NCBI GenBank assembly: GCA_013695175.1
Contig: JACDAZ010000531.1
Span: 1 to 12,469 of the forward strand
Direction: 5' to 3'
DNA from: Flavisolibacter sp.
Lineage (GTDB): Bacteria > Bacteroidota > Bacteroidia > Chitinophagales > Chitinophagaceae
Length of the DNA: 12,469 bases
Positions 6,122 to 12,469 of the stretch are shown one piece after another. Below the pieces are notes generated by a model. That model had not been told where the DNA came from and did no database searches. It was given only the letters and a program-made list of their open reading frames with translations. The position numbers and the translations under genes are program-made. How positions within the stretch are numbered: the stretch's first letter is position 1; every line of letters begins with the position of its first letter.

Positions 6122-7597
6122 ATGATTGTATTACTTATTTTTTTAGTTCCCTTACTTGGTGGTATTATTTCTTTTTTTATATCAAATGATAAGGCTGCCA
6201 GGATATGGACCTTTTTTGTTTCTCTTGTTACACTTGCATTCACCATTGCAACTCTTACAACATTTAAAGCTGCTAATGATTTGCAATTTTCTGCTGAATG
6301 GATGGGAAACCTCGGTAGTTCATTTTCTCTTTCACTTGAGGGCATGTCTCAACTTCTTTGTCTTTTAACTGCTGTTTTATATCCTGTTATTTTAATAGCT
6401 ACCTGGAAAACTAACTACAGGAAGGCAAACAACTTTTTTGCTTTGCTTTTACTGACGCAAGCCGGATTGATGGGTGTGTTTACTGCTACCGATGCATTAT
6501 TGTTTTATTTCTTTTGGGAGCTGGCATTAATACCAATGTATTTTATGAGTTCAGGTTGGGGAGGTGAAAGACGTATTCCAGTAACATTTAAATTTTTCAT
6601 TTATACCTTTTCTGCTTCTGTATTAATGCTGATAGGGTTAATTTATGTATACATTCAAACCCCTGATCAATCTTTTGCATTAGAAAGTTTTTATAACGCT
6701 ACTATGTCCACCAGCACGCAAAGCTGGGTCTTCTGGCTTTTGTTTGTTGCGTTTGCCGTAAAAATGCCTGTATTTCCTTTTCATACATGGCAACCCGATA
6801 CTTATGAACAATCGCCTACTGCTGCTACTATGGTCTTAAGTGGATTAATGGTAAAAATGGGCGTATTTGGATTGATACGATGGGTACTTCCCGTTGTACA
6901 GGTAGCAGCCTATTCATGGGGTGATGTAGTAATGAGTTTAGCTGTAATAGGTGTTATTTATGCATCTATAATTGCTATACAGCAAGATGACTTAAAACGA
7001 TTAATTGCTTATTCATCTATAGCACATATTGGCATCATGGCTCTTACTGTTTTTGCCGAAACAAAATCCGGATTTCAGGGAGTCATGATACAGATGTTTA
7101 ACCATGGAGTAAACATTACAGGGTTATGGATTGTGGTTGAATTGATTGAAAGACAATTCGGCACCCGTAAGCTTTCGCAGTTAGGAGGTATTGCACAAAA
7201 AGCTCCCGCACTGGCAACCTTATTAGTAATAGTTGCTTTTGCCAATATATCTCTGCCGCTTACCAATGCTTTTGTAGGCGAATTCTTGATGTTTAATGGT
7301 ATCTGGAACTCTGACGTTACAAAGTATAATATATTGTTTACAGCACTGGCAGGCTTAAGTATCATTCTGGCTGCAGTATATACCTTAAATATGGTGCAAA
7401 AAATATTTTTTGGTGTTACCAATCCCCTTACGGAAAAGACATATGATATTGCTTTGAATGAAAGAGTGGCTTTGGGTGCAATTGTGCTTTTGATTTTCGT
7501 TTTTGGTGTATATCCTCAGCCATTGTTGAATATTACTGATGGATTTACCGATAAATTACTTAAGGATATAAATATTAATCACTTGCTTGTAAAATAG
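6122..7597 (+). CDS. nuoM: NADH-quinone oxidoreductase subunit M
   Basis: NuoM (ND4 homologue) is the middle antiporter-like proton-pumping subunit of complex I. The 491-aa protein shows E133 in FYFFWELALIPMYFMSSGWGG, K214 in AVKMPVFPFHTW, K245 in GLMVKMGVFGLIRW, H328 in MFNHGVNITGLW and E387 in TNAFVGEFLMFNG. The terminal Glu in place of the Lys of NuoL and NuoN is the NuoM signature (E. coli E144, K234, K265, E407). The loop reads WQPDTYEQSPTAATM where proteobacterial proteins have WLPDAHTEAPTAGS, a variant I take as Bacteroidota-typical. The start at 6122 gives the expected short N-terminal helix. The stop at 7595-7597 is separated from the nuoN ATG by one base, so the two are probably translationally coupled. 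Confidence 0.96.
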   Translation: MIVLLIFLVPLLGGIISFFISNDKAARIWTFFVSLVTLAFTIATLTTFKAANDLQFSAEWMGNLGSSFSLSLEGMSQLLCLLTAVLYPVILIATWKTNYRKANNFFALLLLTQAGLMGVFTATDALLFYFFWELALIPMYFMSSGWGGERRIPVTFKFFIYTFSASVLMLIGLIYVYIQTPDQSFALESFYNATMSTSTQSWVFWLLFVAFAVKMPVFPFHTWQPDTYEQSPTAATMVLSGLMVKMGVFGLIRWVLPVVQVAAYSWGDVVMSLAVIGVIYASIIAIQQDDLKRLIAYSSIAHIGIMALTVFAETKSGFQGVMIQMFNHGVNITGLWIVVELIERQFGTRKLSQLGGIAQKAPALATLLVIVAFANISLPLTNAFVGEFLMFNGIWNSDVTKYNILFTALAGLSIILAAVYTLNMVQKIFFGVTNPLTEKTYDIALNERVALGAIVLLIFVFGVYPQPLLNITDGFTDKLLKDININHLLVK

Positions 7598-7598
7598 T

Positions 7599-8975
7599 AT
7601 GAACGTTTTAATCTTATCAGCTATCAGTGGCGTTATCATGATGTTCAGCTCCTTCTTTATTAAAAGCAAGGGTTCTATTCGCATTTTAGCACATGTATTA
7701 TTGTTGGCTATTCTTGCCGCAAATGTTCTTGAATTGGAGGGTATTCGTTTTTTTGAAATAGATACCAGTGGAATGATGGTGTTCAACCGGTTTGCATTGC
7801 TTTTTACATTAATTGCTAATGCCTGCACGTTTCTCTTCTTCCTGTTATCCTCAAAAGATATGGAAAGAGTAGGTATAAATTACAGCGATTATTTTGCTCT
7901 TATTTTTTTTATACTTGCCGGTTTTACGCTTACATCCTCTTTTGTTTCTCTGTTAATCCTGTTTTTAGGTATTGAAATAATTTCTATTCCGTTATACATA
8001 TTGGCGGGTAGCGATAAAAGAAATTTAAAAAGCAATGAAGCTTCTTTAAAATATTTTTTAATGGGAGCTTTTTCCACGGGCCTTATGTTGATGGGAATAG
8101 CTTTAGTATATGGCGCAACAGGTACATTTACTACTACAGCTATGAGCATTACAGGTGAGGGTGGAGTTCCTGTGTTGTTTATGGCAGGTTTAATGATGCT
8201 TTTATTTTCAATGTCTTTTAAAGTTTCAGCTGCACCTTTTCATTTTTGGACACCCGATGTTTATGATGGTTCTCCTACTGTATTTACTTCTTTTATGTCT
8301 ACTGTAGTTAAAGCTGCAGGATTTATAGCTTTCTTACGCTTATTTGCCGATGCATTTGGCGATATAAGAGAAGAATGGAAAATATTGGTGGCCATTATAG
8401 CGGCAGCTACATTATTTGTTGGTAATATAACAGCTGTTTTTCAGCAAAGCGTTAAAAGAATGCTGGCCTATTCATCTATAGCACAGGCAGGGTTTATGAT
8501 GCTGGCTGTTTATTCTTTAAATGCAGATGCAAGAGATGGGCTAATATTATATGCAGCGGCTTATTCTATAGCTACCATAAGCATATTTGCAGTTCTTATA
8601 AAAATGGGAGATTATACCTTTGATGGCTTTAATGGATTTGCCAGGCAACAACCTCTTTTAGCTGGTACTTTAGTCGTTTTCCTTTTGTCACTTGCCGGTA
8701 TTCCTTTAACAGCGGGGTTTTTATCCAAGTTTTATATGTTAAGAGCAGCATTATATGGTGGAGCAGTATGGCTGGTAATTTTTGCGGTTATCATGGCAGC
8801 AGTCAGTGTTTATTATTATTTCAGGTTAATTCAGGCTATGTATTTCAAAGAAGGCGTTGCTGATACAGTTATTGAGGTTACACCTGGTTTTAAATTTGCA
8901 CTGGTTACTATGGCCGGGCTTACTATTTTATTGGGGGTATATCCATCCTTGCTTATAAACTGGCTGTATTTTTAA
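7599..8975 (+). CDS. nuoN: NADH-quinone oxidoreductase subunit N
   Basis: NuoN (ND2 homologue) is the antiporter-like subunit nearest the quinone end of the membrane arm. The 458-aa product shows E126 in LILFLGIEIISIPLYILAG, K208 in MSFKVSAAPFHFWTPDVYDG, K238 in MSTVVKAAGFIAF and K377 in AGFLSKFYMLRAAL, matching E. coli E133, K217, K247 and K395. The motifs HFWTPDVYDGSPT and AYSSIAQAGFM are diagnostic of NuoN. The ATG lies one base after the nuoM stop. This is the last gene of the complex I operon in the window: a 470-bp AT-rich non-coding stretch follows and the next genes belong to another system. Confidence 0.96.
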   Translation: MNVLILSAISGVIMMFSSFFIKSKGSIRILAHVLLLAILAANVLELEGIRFFEIDTSGMMVFNRFALLFTLIANACTFLFFLLSSKDMERVGINYSDYFALIFFILAGFTLTSSFVSLLILFLGIEIISIPLYILAGSDKRNLKSNEASLKYFLMGAFSTGLMLMGIALVYGATGTFTTTAMSITGEGGVPVLFMAGLMMLLFSMSFKVSAAPFHFWTPDVYDGSPTVFTSFMSTVVKAAGFIAFLRLFADAFGDIREEWKILVAIIAAATLFVGNITAVFQQSVKRMLAYSSIAQAGFMMLAVYSLNADARDGLILYAAAYSIATISIFAVLIKMGDYTFDGFNGFARQQPLLAGTLVVFLLSLAGIPLTAGFLSKFYMLRAALYGGAVWLVIFAVIMAAVSVYYYFRLIQAMYFKEGVADTVIEVTPGFKFALVTMAGLTILLGVYPSLLINWLYF

Positions 8976-8988
8976 ATAAAAAATTTAA
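8972..8988 (+). terminator. Weak AT-only hairpin at the nuoN stop, possible operon end
   Basis: TTAAAT at 8972-8977 can pair with ATTTAA at 8983-8988 around five A residues. The stem overlaps the nuoN stop codon and contains no G or C. A-runs and a T-run (about 9004-9009) follow. This is the only stem near the end of the operon that could mark transcription stop, and it is too weak to be convincing as an intrinsic terminator. Confidence 0.2.
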
Positions 8989-9445
8989 TAAAAAAAAGAT
9001 TCATTTTTTCAATACGCATTTCTAAAACTAGTTTCCTTAACTTAGTAGCTTCTGTTTCAGCTGTTAAATAATATATGCTGTTATAGCTCATAAGGTTTAA
9101 AGACGAAGAGATTGAAGATCAACTTACTTGAGAAGACAAGCAGATATTTTTGTATCAAAGTTTTTGATGCTTATTGTATTAAACTACGTATTCCTACCCT
9201 AAATCCGATTCCATCTTTTTTTAGTTTTAATAGGTAAATATCTTTATTAACTAAAAAATCTATGAAATCTAATTATTTAAAAATGGTATGTTTTAGCTCC
9301 ATTTTTGAAGCGTTTTTAAAATTAAAAAAAATATATTATTTAAAAATTTTCACGCAGGATAACAATGAATGTAATTTTTCATTAGAATTGTAACCCTGAA
9401 TGCATTTGAAAATTTAAAACAATCTAAAATCTAAAAATTAAGATC
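8976..9445. other. 470-bp AT-rich intergenic region between nuoN and exbB
   Basis: No gene with recognisable homology is seen on either strand. Visible elements are a TATTTTTG at 9145-9152 matching the Bacteroidota -7 box TAnnTTTG, with a TTG at 9128-9130 that is only 14 bp upstream and so poorly spaced; a hairpin ATCAAA-GTT-TTTGAT at 9154-9168 immediately after that box; a direct repeat GCTGTTA at 9060-9066 and 9077-9083; and near-matches to the -7 box at 9287-9294 (TATGTTTT) and 9372-9379 (TAATTTTT). Two short open stretches exist on the minus strand (8972-9091, with an ATG, 39 aa; and 9171-9272, without an ATG); neither is convincing. The region should hold the exbB promoter and leader, but I cannot place the start site. 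Confidence 0.6.
9145..9152 (+). promoter_or_regulatory. Candidate -7 box for the exbB-exbD-tonB operon
   Basis: TATTTTTG fits TAnnTTTG at all fixed positions and lies about 294 bp before the exbB start, which would imply a long leader. The nearest upstream TTG (9128-9130) is 14 bp away, shorter than the usual spacing of about 19-21. Other imperfect boxes lie closer to exbB. This is a candidate only. Confidence 0.22.
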
Positions 9446-10309
9446 ATGGCAGACACAAGACCGACTGCAAGTACAACTTCAGTAAAGGCTACATCAGTAC
9501 AACCAAAGAAAACCAGTAACATTATCTCCTGGCTAGCTCCAATTCTTTGTATTGTATTAGGTTATATTATCTGGAGATTTTTAATGGGAAACCCTACAGG
9601 ATTTAATCAACCCGATCCGGCAGGTGGATTTTGGCCTCATCACTTAGGTCCTAAAGATGCCTTTCATCGTATTTATGAAGGTGGAATTATTGTACCTCTT
9701 CTAATTGGAATGTTTTTAATGGTAATTGCCTTCTCTATTGAGCGTTTTATAACTATCAATAAAGCATTAGGTAAAGGTTCTATTGCTGATTTTGTTCGTC
9801 GTGTACAATATCATTTGGCAAATAAAAATGTGGATGCAGCTTTAGCTGAGTGTGACAAGCAGCGTGGTTCTGTTGCTAATGTTATGAAAGCAGGGTTACG
9901 TCGTTATAAAGAAATGATCAATGTAACAGATCTTGATACGGAGCAAAAAGTAATATCAATTCAAAAAGAAGTTGAAGAAGCAACTGCTTTGGAATTACCA
10001 ATGCTACAGAAAAACCTGGTTTTCTTATCTACACTTGTGTCTTTAGGTACGTTAGTTGCACTTTTAGGAACGGTACTGGGTATGATTCGTTCATTTGCCG
10101 CTCTTGGTGAAGAAGGTGGTGCCGGTGCTGCAAGTAACCTTGCCGTAGGTATATCCGAAGCTTTGTATAATACAGCTCTTGGTATTGCCACTTCTTCTTT
10201 TGCCTTAGTTATGTATAATATTTTTACAACAAAAATTGATAATATAACTTATGGTATTGATGAATCGGGTTTTACGTTAACTCAAAGCTTTGCTTCTACT
10301 TATAAATAG
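9446..10309 (+). CDS. exbB: ExbB/TolQ/MotA-family proton channel protein
   Basis: ExbB forms the inner-membrane pentamer that, with ExbD, uses proton flow to drive TonB. In this 287-aa protein the MotA/TolQ/ExbB core follows an N-terminal extension: a soluble Thr/Ser/Lys-rich tail (1-24), an additional membrane segment (about 27-47) and a linker containing GGFWPHHLGP. The core helices are at about 79-104, 190-215 and 235-258. The conserved polar Thr residues of the channel are T209 (LVALLGTVLGMIRSF) and T243 (ALYNTALGIATSSFAL), equivalent to E. coli ExbB T148 and T181. The large cytoplasmic loop between the first and second core helices (about 105-188) is typical. The extension is, as I recall, common among Bacteroidota ExbB proteins. 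The gene opens a four-gene operon with exbD, exbD and tonB, and its stop is followed at once by a terminator-like hairpin. Confidence 0.92.
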   Translation: MADTRPTASTTSVKATSVQPKKTSNIISWLAPILCIVLGYIIWRFLMGNPTGFNQPDPAGGFWPHHLGPKDAFHRIYEGGIIVPLLIGMFLMVIAFSIERFITINKALGKGSIADFVRRVQYHLANKNVDAALAECDKQRGSVANVMKAGLRRYKEMINVTDLDTEQKVISIQKEVEEATALELPMLQKNLVFLSTLVSLGTLVALLGTVLGMIRSFAALGEEGGAGAASNLAVGISEALYNTALGIATSSFALVMYNIFTTKIDNITYGIDESGFTLTQSFASTYK

Positions 10310-10333
10310 CAGAAAATTTATTTTTCTGTTTTT
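10308..10333 (+). terminator. Terminator-like hairpin directly after exbB (possible attenuator)
   Basis: CAGAAAA at 10310-10316 pairs with TTTTCTG at 10322-10328 around the 5-nt loop TTTAT. The stem can extend by a G-T and an A-T pair to 10308/10330. T residues at 10329-10333 follow the perfect stem. The layout is that of an intrinsic terminator, although the stem is AT-rich and so weak. It overlaps the exbB stop codon and lies 50 bp before exbD, inside what must otherwise be one operon, so partial termination is more likely than an operon end. Confidence 0.42.
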
Positions 10334-10378
10334 ATGAAAAATTAGAAATAAAGCATCTCACTATTAAATTTCCTTATA

Positions 10379-11059
10379 ATGCCAAGTGTTAAAATACCTA
10401 AACACACTACAGAAAATGATATGACTCCTTTTGTGGACATAGCATTTTTGATCCTGACGTTTTTTATCATGGCAACTAAAATGAAGCCACCCGAGCCGGT
10501 GGAGATTGTTACACCTCACTCTGTTTCAACAGATAAGTTGCCCGAAAATGATGCCTTAATGATAGAATTTGATGCAAATGGAAGAGTATTTTTTACCATG
10601 CTGGCAGAAGCAAATCCTGATGCCAAAAGATATGTCATTGAAAACGTCAATTCTAACAGAAATCTGGGATTAACTGATGCTGAAATGAATAATTTTGTAA
10701 AATCATATACAATAGGTGTTCCATTTACACAGCTAAAATCTTTTCTTTCTCAGTCAGACGAAGCTCAGAAGAAGATTGTTCAACCAGGTATTCCTGTTAG
10801 AGACTCTGCAGCTAATGAACTATATTATTGGGTTAATGCAGGTATCAAAGGCTTCCAGGGAAGAAAAATTAATTATTTAATAAAAGGGGATAACAGTGCT
10901 GCTTATCCTGATTTTAAAAGAATATTAGAAGCTTTTAAAAGGAATGACATCTTTAAGTTTCAGTTAGTTACCTCACCACAGGAAGCGCCGGTGGGGAGCG
11001 AGTTATATAAAAAAAGAGCCGGGCAATCACAAACTGAAGCCCCGGCTACTAGTAATTAA
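10379..11059 (+). CDS. exbD: ExbD/TolR-family protein, first paralogue (long form)
   Basis: ExbD spans the inner membrane once inside the ExbB ring and carries the aspartate that cycles protons. The motif DMTPFVDIAFLILTFFIM (14-31) gives the single membrane helix, with D20 equivalent to E. coli ExbD D25. At 226 aa it is well above the usual 140 or so. The extra length is a region of about residues 75-160 between the first periplasmic strand (ALMIEFDANGRVFF) and the conserved end YLIKGDNSAAYPDFKRILEAFKRNDIFKFQLVTS (166-199). The start at 10379 gives a short basic cytoplasmic tail, as expected. It precedes a second exbD by 18 bp. Two exbD genes after one exbB is a common Bacteroidota layout; whether the two paralogues form heterodimers is not shown by the sequence. 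Confidence 0.9.
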   Translation: MPSVKIPKHTTENDMTPFVDIAFLILTFFIMATKMKPPEPVEIVTPHSVSTDKLPENDALMIEFDANGRVFFTMLAEANPDAKRYVIENVNSNRNLGLTDAEMNNFVKSYTIGVPFTQLKSFLSQSDEAQKKIVQPGIPVRDSAANELYYWVNAGIKGFQGRKINYLIKGDNSAAYPDFKRILEAFKRNDIFKFQLVTSPQEAPVGSELYKKRAGQSQTEAPATSN

Positions 11060-11077
11060 ATTTTAAAATTAACCAAT

Positions 11078-11623
11078 ATGGCAAGTTTAGATAGCGGTGG
11101 TGGAGATGGTGGACATAAAAAAGGCCCGGGGGTCAAAAAGGCTAAAAGACTTTCAACCAGGGTTGATATGACTCCTATGGTTGATCTGGGTTTTTTACTG
11201 ATTACGTTCTTTATTTTCACAGCAACCATGAATGATCCTGCAGCTATGCAGTTATATATGCCAAAGGATACGGACAACCAGGAAGAGCTTAATAAAGCAA
11301 AGGAATCAGGAGCTTTAACAATAATGTTGGGGAAGAATAACCAGGTATATTATTATGAAGGGCAGTTATTACCAGATGGTTCTAATTTTATGTCTACCAA
11401 TTTTAAGGGTATTCGTGATGTAATTATTAACAAAAAGCGAACTACGCCACCTGATGATTTAGTAATAGTTATTAAACCAAATGAGGAAGCAACTTATAAA
11501 AATACGGTGGACATTTTGGATGAGATGACGATAAATGATATTAAGCGTTTTGCTTTGGTAGATATTACACCTCAGGAAAATGAACCTTTAAAAGCAACTG
11601 AAGGATCAGGTGGAACACCTTGA
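11078..11623 (+). CDS. exbD: ExbD/TolR-family protein, second paralogue
   Basis: This is a second single-span ExbD with a Gly/Lys-rich cytoplasmic tail (1-28) longer than that of its neighbour. The membrane helix contains DMTPMVDLGFLLITFFIFTAT (30-50), with D36 as the proton-cycling aspartate. The periplasmic domain (about 55-168) ends in the family fold DDLVIVIKPNEEATYKNTVD followed by IKRFALVDITPQ. At 181 aa it lacks the longer central region of the first paralogue, and outside the membrane helix the two differ strongly, which suggests distinct roles and an old duplication. Like its partner it is expected to act with ExbB and TonB at the inner membrane. tonB follows after 48 bp. Confidence 0.9.
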   Translation: MASLDSGGGDGGHKKGPGVKKAKRLSTRVDMTPMVDLGFLLITFFIFTATMNDPAAMQLYMPKDTDNQEELNKAKESGALTIMLGKNNQVYYYEGQLLPDGSNFMSTNFKGIRDVIINKKRTTPPDDLVIVIKPNEEATYKNTVDILDEMTINDIKRFALVDITPQENEPLKATEGSGGTP

Positions 11624-11671
11624 TTTTTTATGGATTATCAGATCAAAAGCATCTAAATACAAACAGACAAT

Positions 11672-12469
11672 ATGGAAGCAAACAAAATATTACAAGCTGA
11701 TGTACTGGATATACTCTTTGAAAACAGAAACAAAGAGTATGGAGCCTATGAGCTAAGACGAAAGTATAACAAGCGCATGATTACTGCTATGTTAGCTACA
11801 TTAGCAGCATTAATAATAGTATTTGCTGTTTCATTTTTAGCGGGCCAATTGGAGGATACATCAACAGCAGCTATTGAAATCAGGGATGTTGAGCTGGTGA
11901 ATATTGTGGAAGAAGAGCAAAAGCCGGAACCACCACCACCACCACCACCAAAACAAGAGCCACCTCCCAAAGTTGAGATGACAAAATTTACACCTCCTAA
12001 AATTGTAAAAGATGAAGAGGTTAAAAAAGAAGATATTCCACCTGAAGTAGCAAAACTAGAGGCGACAAAAATTGATGTGGTTAGCCAGGAAGGAATTAAG
12101 GATATGGGTATAGCAACACCAGTTATCGATGAGGGTAAAGCAGTAGTTGTAGCCCCGGTTGATAACACTAATTACGATCAGACATTTACCAAGGTGGAAG
12201 TGGAAGCTTCTTTTAAAGGTGGTGAAGGTGCATGGCGTAATTATCTTACCCGTAATCTTAATGCCAGTGCCCCTATTGATAATGGCGCAAATCCCGGTCA
12301 GTATACAGTGGTAGTTCAGTTTATCGTGGATAAAGAAGGTAACATAAGTGAAGTAACTTCTTTATCTAAACATGGTTATGGTATGGAAGATGAGGCAATG
12401 CGTGTAATACGCCGTGGACCTAAATGGGAGCCTGCTATTCAAAATGGTAGAAAAGTAAAAGCTTATCGT
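11672..12469 (+). CDS. tonB: TonB energy-transducing protein, 3' end cut by window
   Basis: TonB transmits ExbB/ExbD energy across the periplasm to outer-membrane receptors. The frame opens at ATG 11672 and stays open to the last base (266 codons, no stop). The N-terminus (1-35), with DVLDILFENRNKEYGAYELRR, is the cytoplasmic segment typical of Bacteroidota TonB. The membrane anchor lies at about 36-58. A proline-rich periplasmic spacer follows, with seven consecutive CCA proline codons (residues 87-93) and PPKVEMTKFTPPKIV. The TonB C-terminal domain starts near residue 175 and includes QYTVVVQFIVDKEGNISEV, MEDEAMRVIRRGPKWEPA and NGRKVKAYR. The missing part is probably only 10-15 residues, because KVKAYR is close to the usual C-terminal strand. 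The repeated CCA tract could vary in length between strains. This is the last gene in the window and completes the exbB-exbD-exbD-tonB set. Confidence 0.93.
   Translation, partial: MEANKILQADVLDILFENRNKEYGAYELRRKYNKRMITAMLATLAALIIVFAVSFLAGQLEDTSTAAIEIRDVELVNIVEEEQKPEPPPPPPPKQEPPPKVEMTKFTPPKIVKDEEVKKEDIPPEVAKLEATKIDVVSQEGIKDMGIATPVIDEGKAVVVAPVDNTNYDQTFTKVEVEASFKGGEGAWRNYLTRNLNASAPIDNGANPGQYTVVVQFIVDKEGNISEVTSLSKHGYGMEDEAMRVIRRGPKWEPAIQNGRKVKAYR

Noticed and set aside
9050..9095. Possible tRNA-like or structured RNA around the GCTGTTA repeats
   Set aside because: No cloverleaf arms or T-loop GTTCRA motif can be built; only short AT-rich pairings are present.
9388..9408. TTG (9388-9390) plus TGCATTTG (9401-9408) as an exbB promoter
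   Set aside because: The -7 match fails at the second base and the spacing of 10 bp is far too short.
1..12469. CRISPR array, insertion sequence, defence island or phage genes
   Set aside because: No regularly spaced long repeats, transposase, or phage or nuclease operon is visible beyond the GxxExxY remnant; the rest is housekeeping respiration and TonB energy transduction.

Overview
The window is an AT-rich stretch of a Bacteroidota chromosome, most likely from the Chitinophagaceae or a close relative. The evidence is the short NuoG that stops before any molybdopterin domain, the NuoH, NuoM and NuoN sequence style, an exbB-exbD-exbD-tonB cluster whose TonB has a cytoplasmic N-terminus typical of this phylum, and weak use of Shine-Dalgarno sites. 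The assignment rests on recalled family features, not on a search.

Region 1 (1-300) holds the 3' part of a GxxExxY / PDDEXK_3-like gene. Its reading frame is interrupted by a TAA at 48-50. A short array of CGCAAAG-type repeats follows and runs directly into the ATG of nuoG. The pair looks like a small insertion between the upstream nuo genes (presumably nuoA-F, outside the window) and nuoG.

Region 2 (301-8975) is the distal half of a respiratory complex I operon, all on the + strand, in the order nuoG-H-I-J-K-L-M-N. NuoG and NuoI carry the iron-sulfur chain toward quinone, NuoH forms the quinone-site/membrane connection, and NuoJ, K, L, M and N form the proton-translocating arm. The key charged residues of the membrane arm are visible in each subunit. 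Most gaps are 1-70 bp. The exception is the 104-bp nuoK-nuoL gap, which ends in a small palindromic element that contains the likely nuoL ribosome binding site. A possible internal promoter box lies before nuoI.

Region 3 (8976-9445) is a 470-bp, very AT-rich intergenic stretch with no convincing gene. It separates the nuo operon from the next one and should contain the exbB promoter/leader.

Region 4 (9446-12469) is an energy-transduction operon of exbB, two exbD paralogues and tonB, the last cut by the window end. These proteins harvest the proton motive force, to which complex I contributes, to energise TonB-dependent outer-membrane receptors. A terminator-like hairpin with a T-run directly follows exbB and may reduce read-through into exbD-exbD-tonB.

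I did not find a clearly new multi-gene system. The most interesting points are the GxxExxY/repeat insertion abutting nuoG, the CxxC...CxxC arrangement in NuoG in place of the canonical N7 site, the palindromic element at the nuoL start, and the attenuator-like hairpin after exbB.
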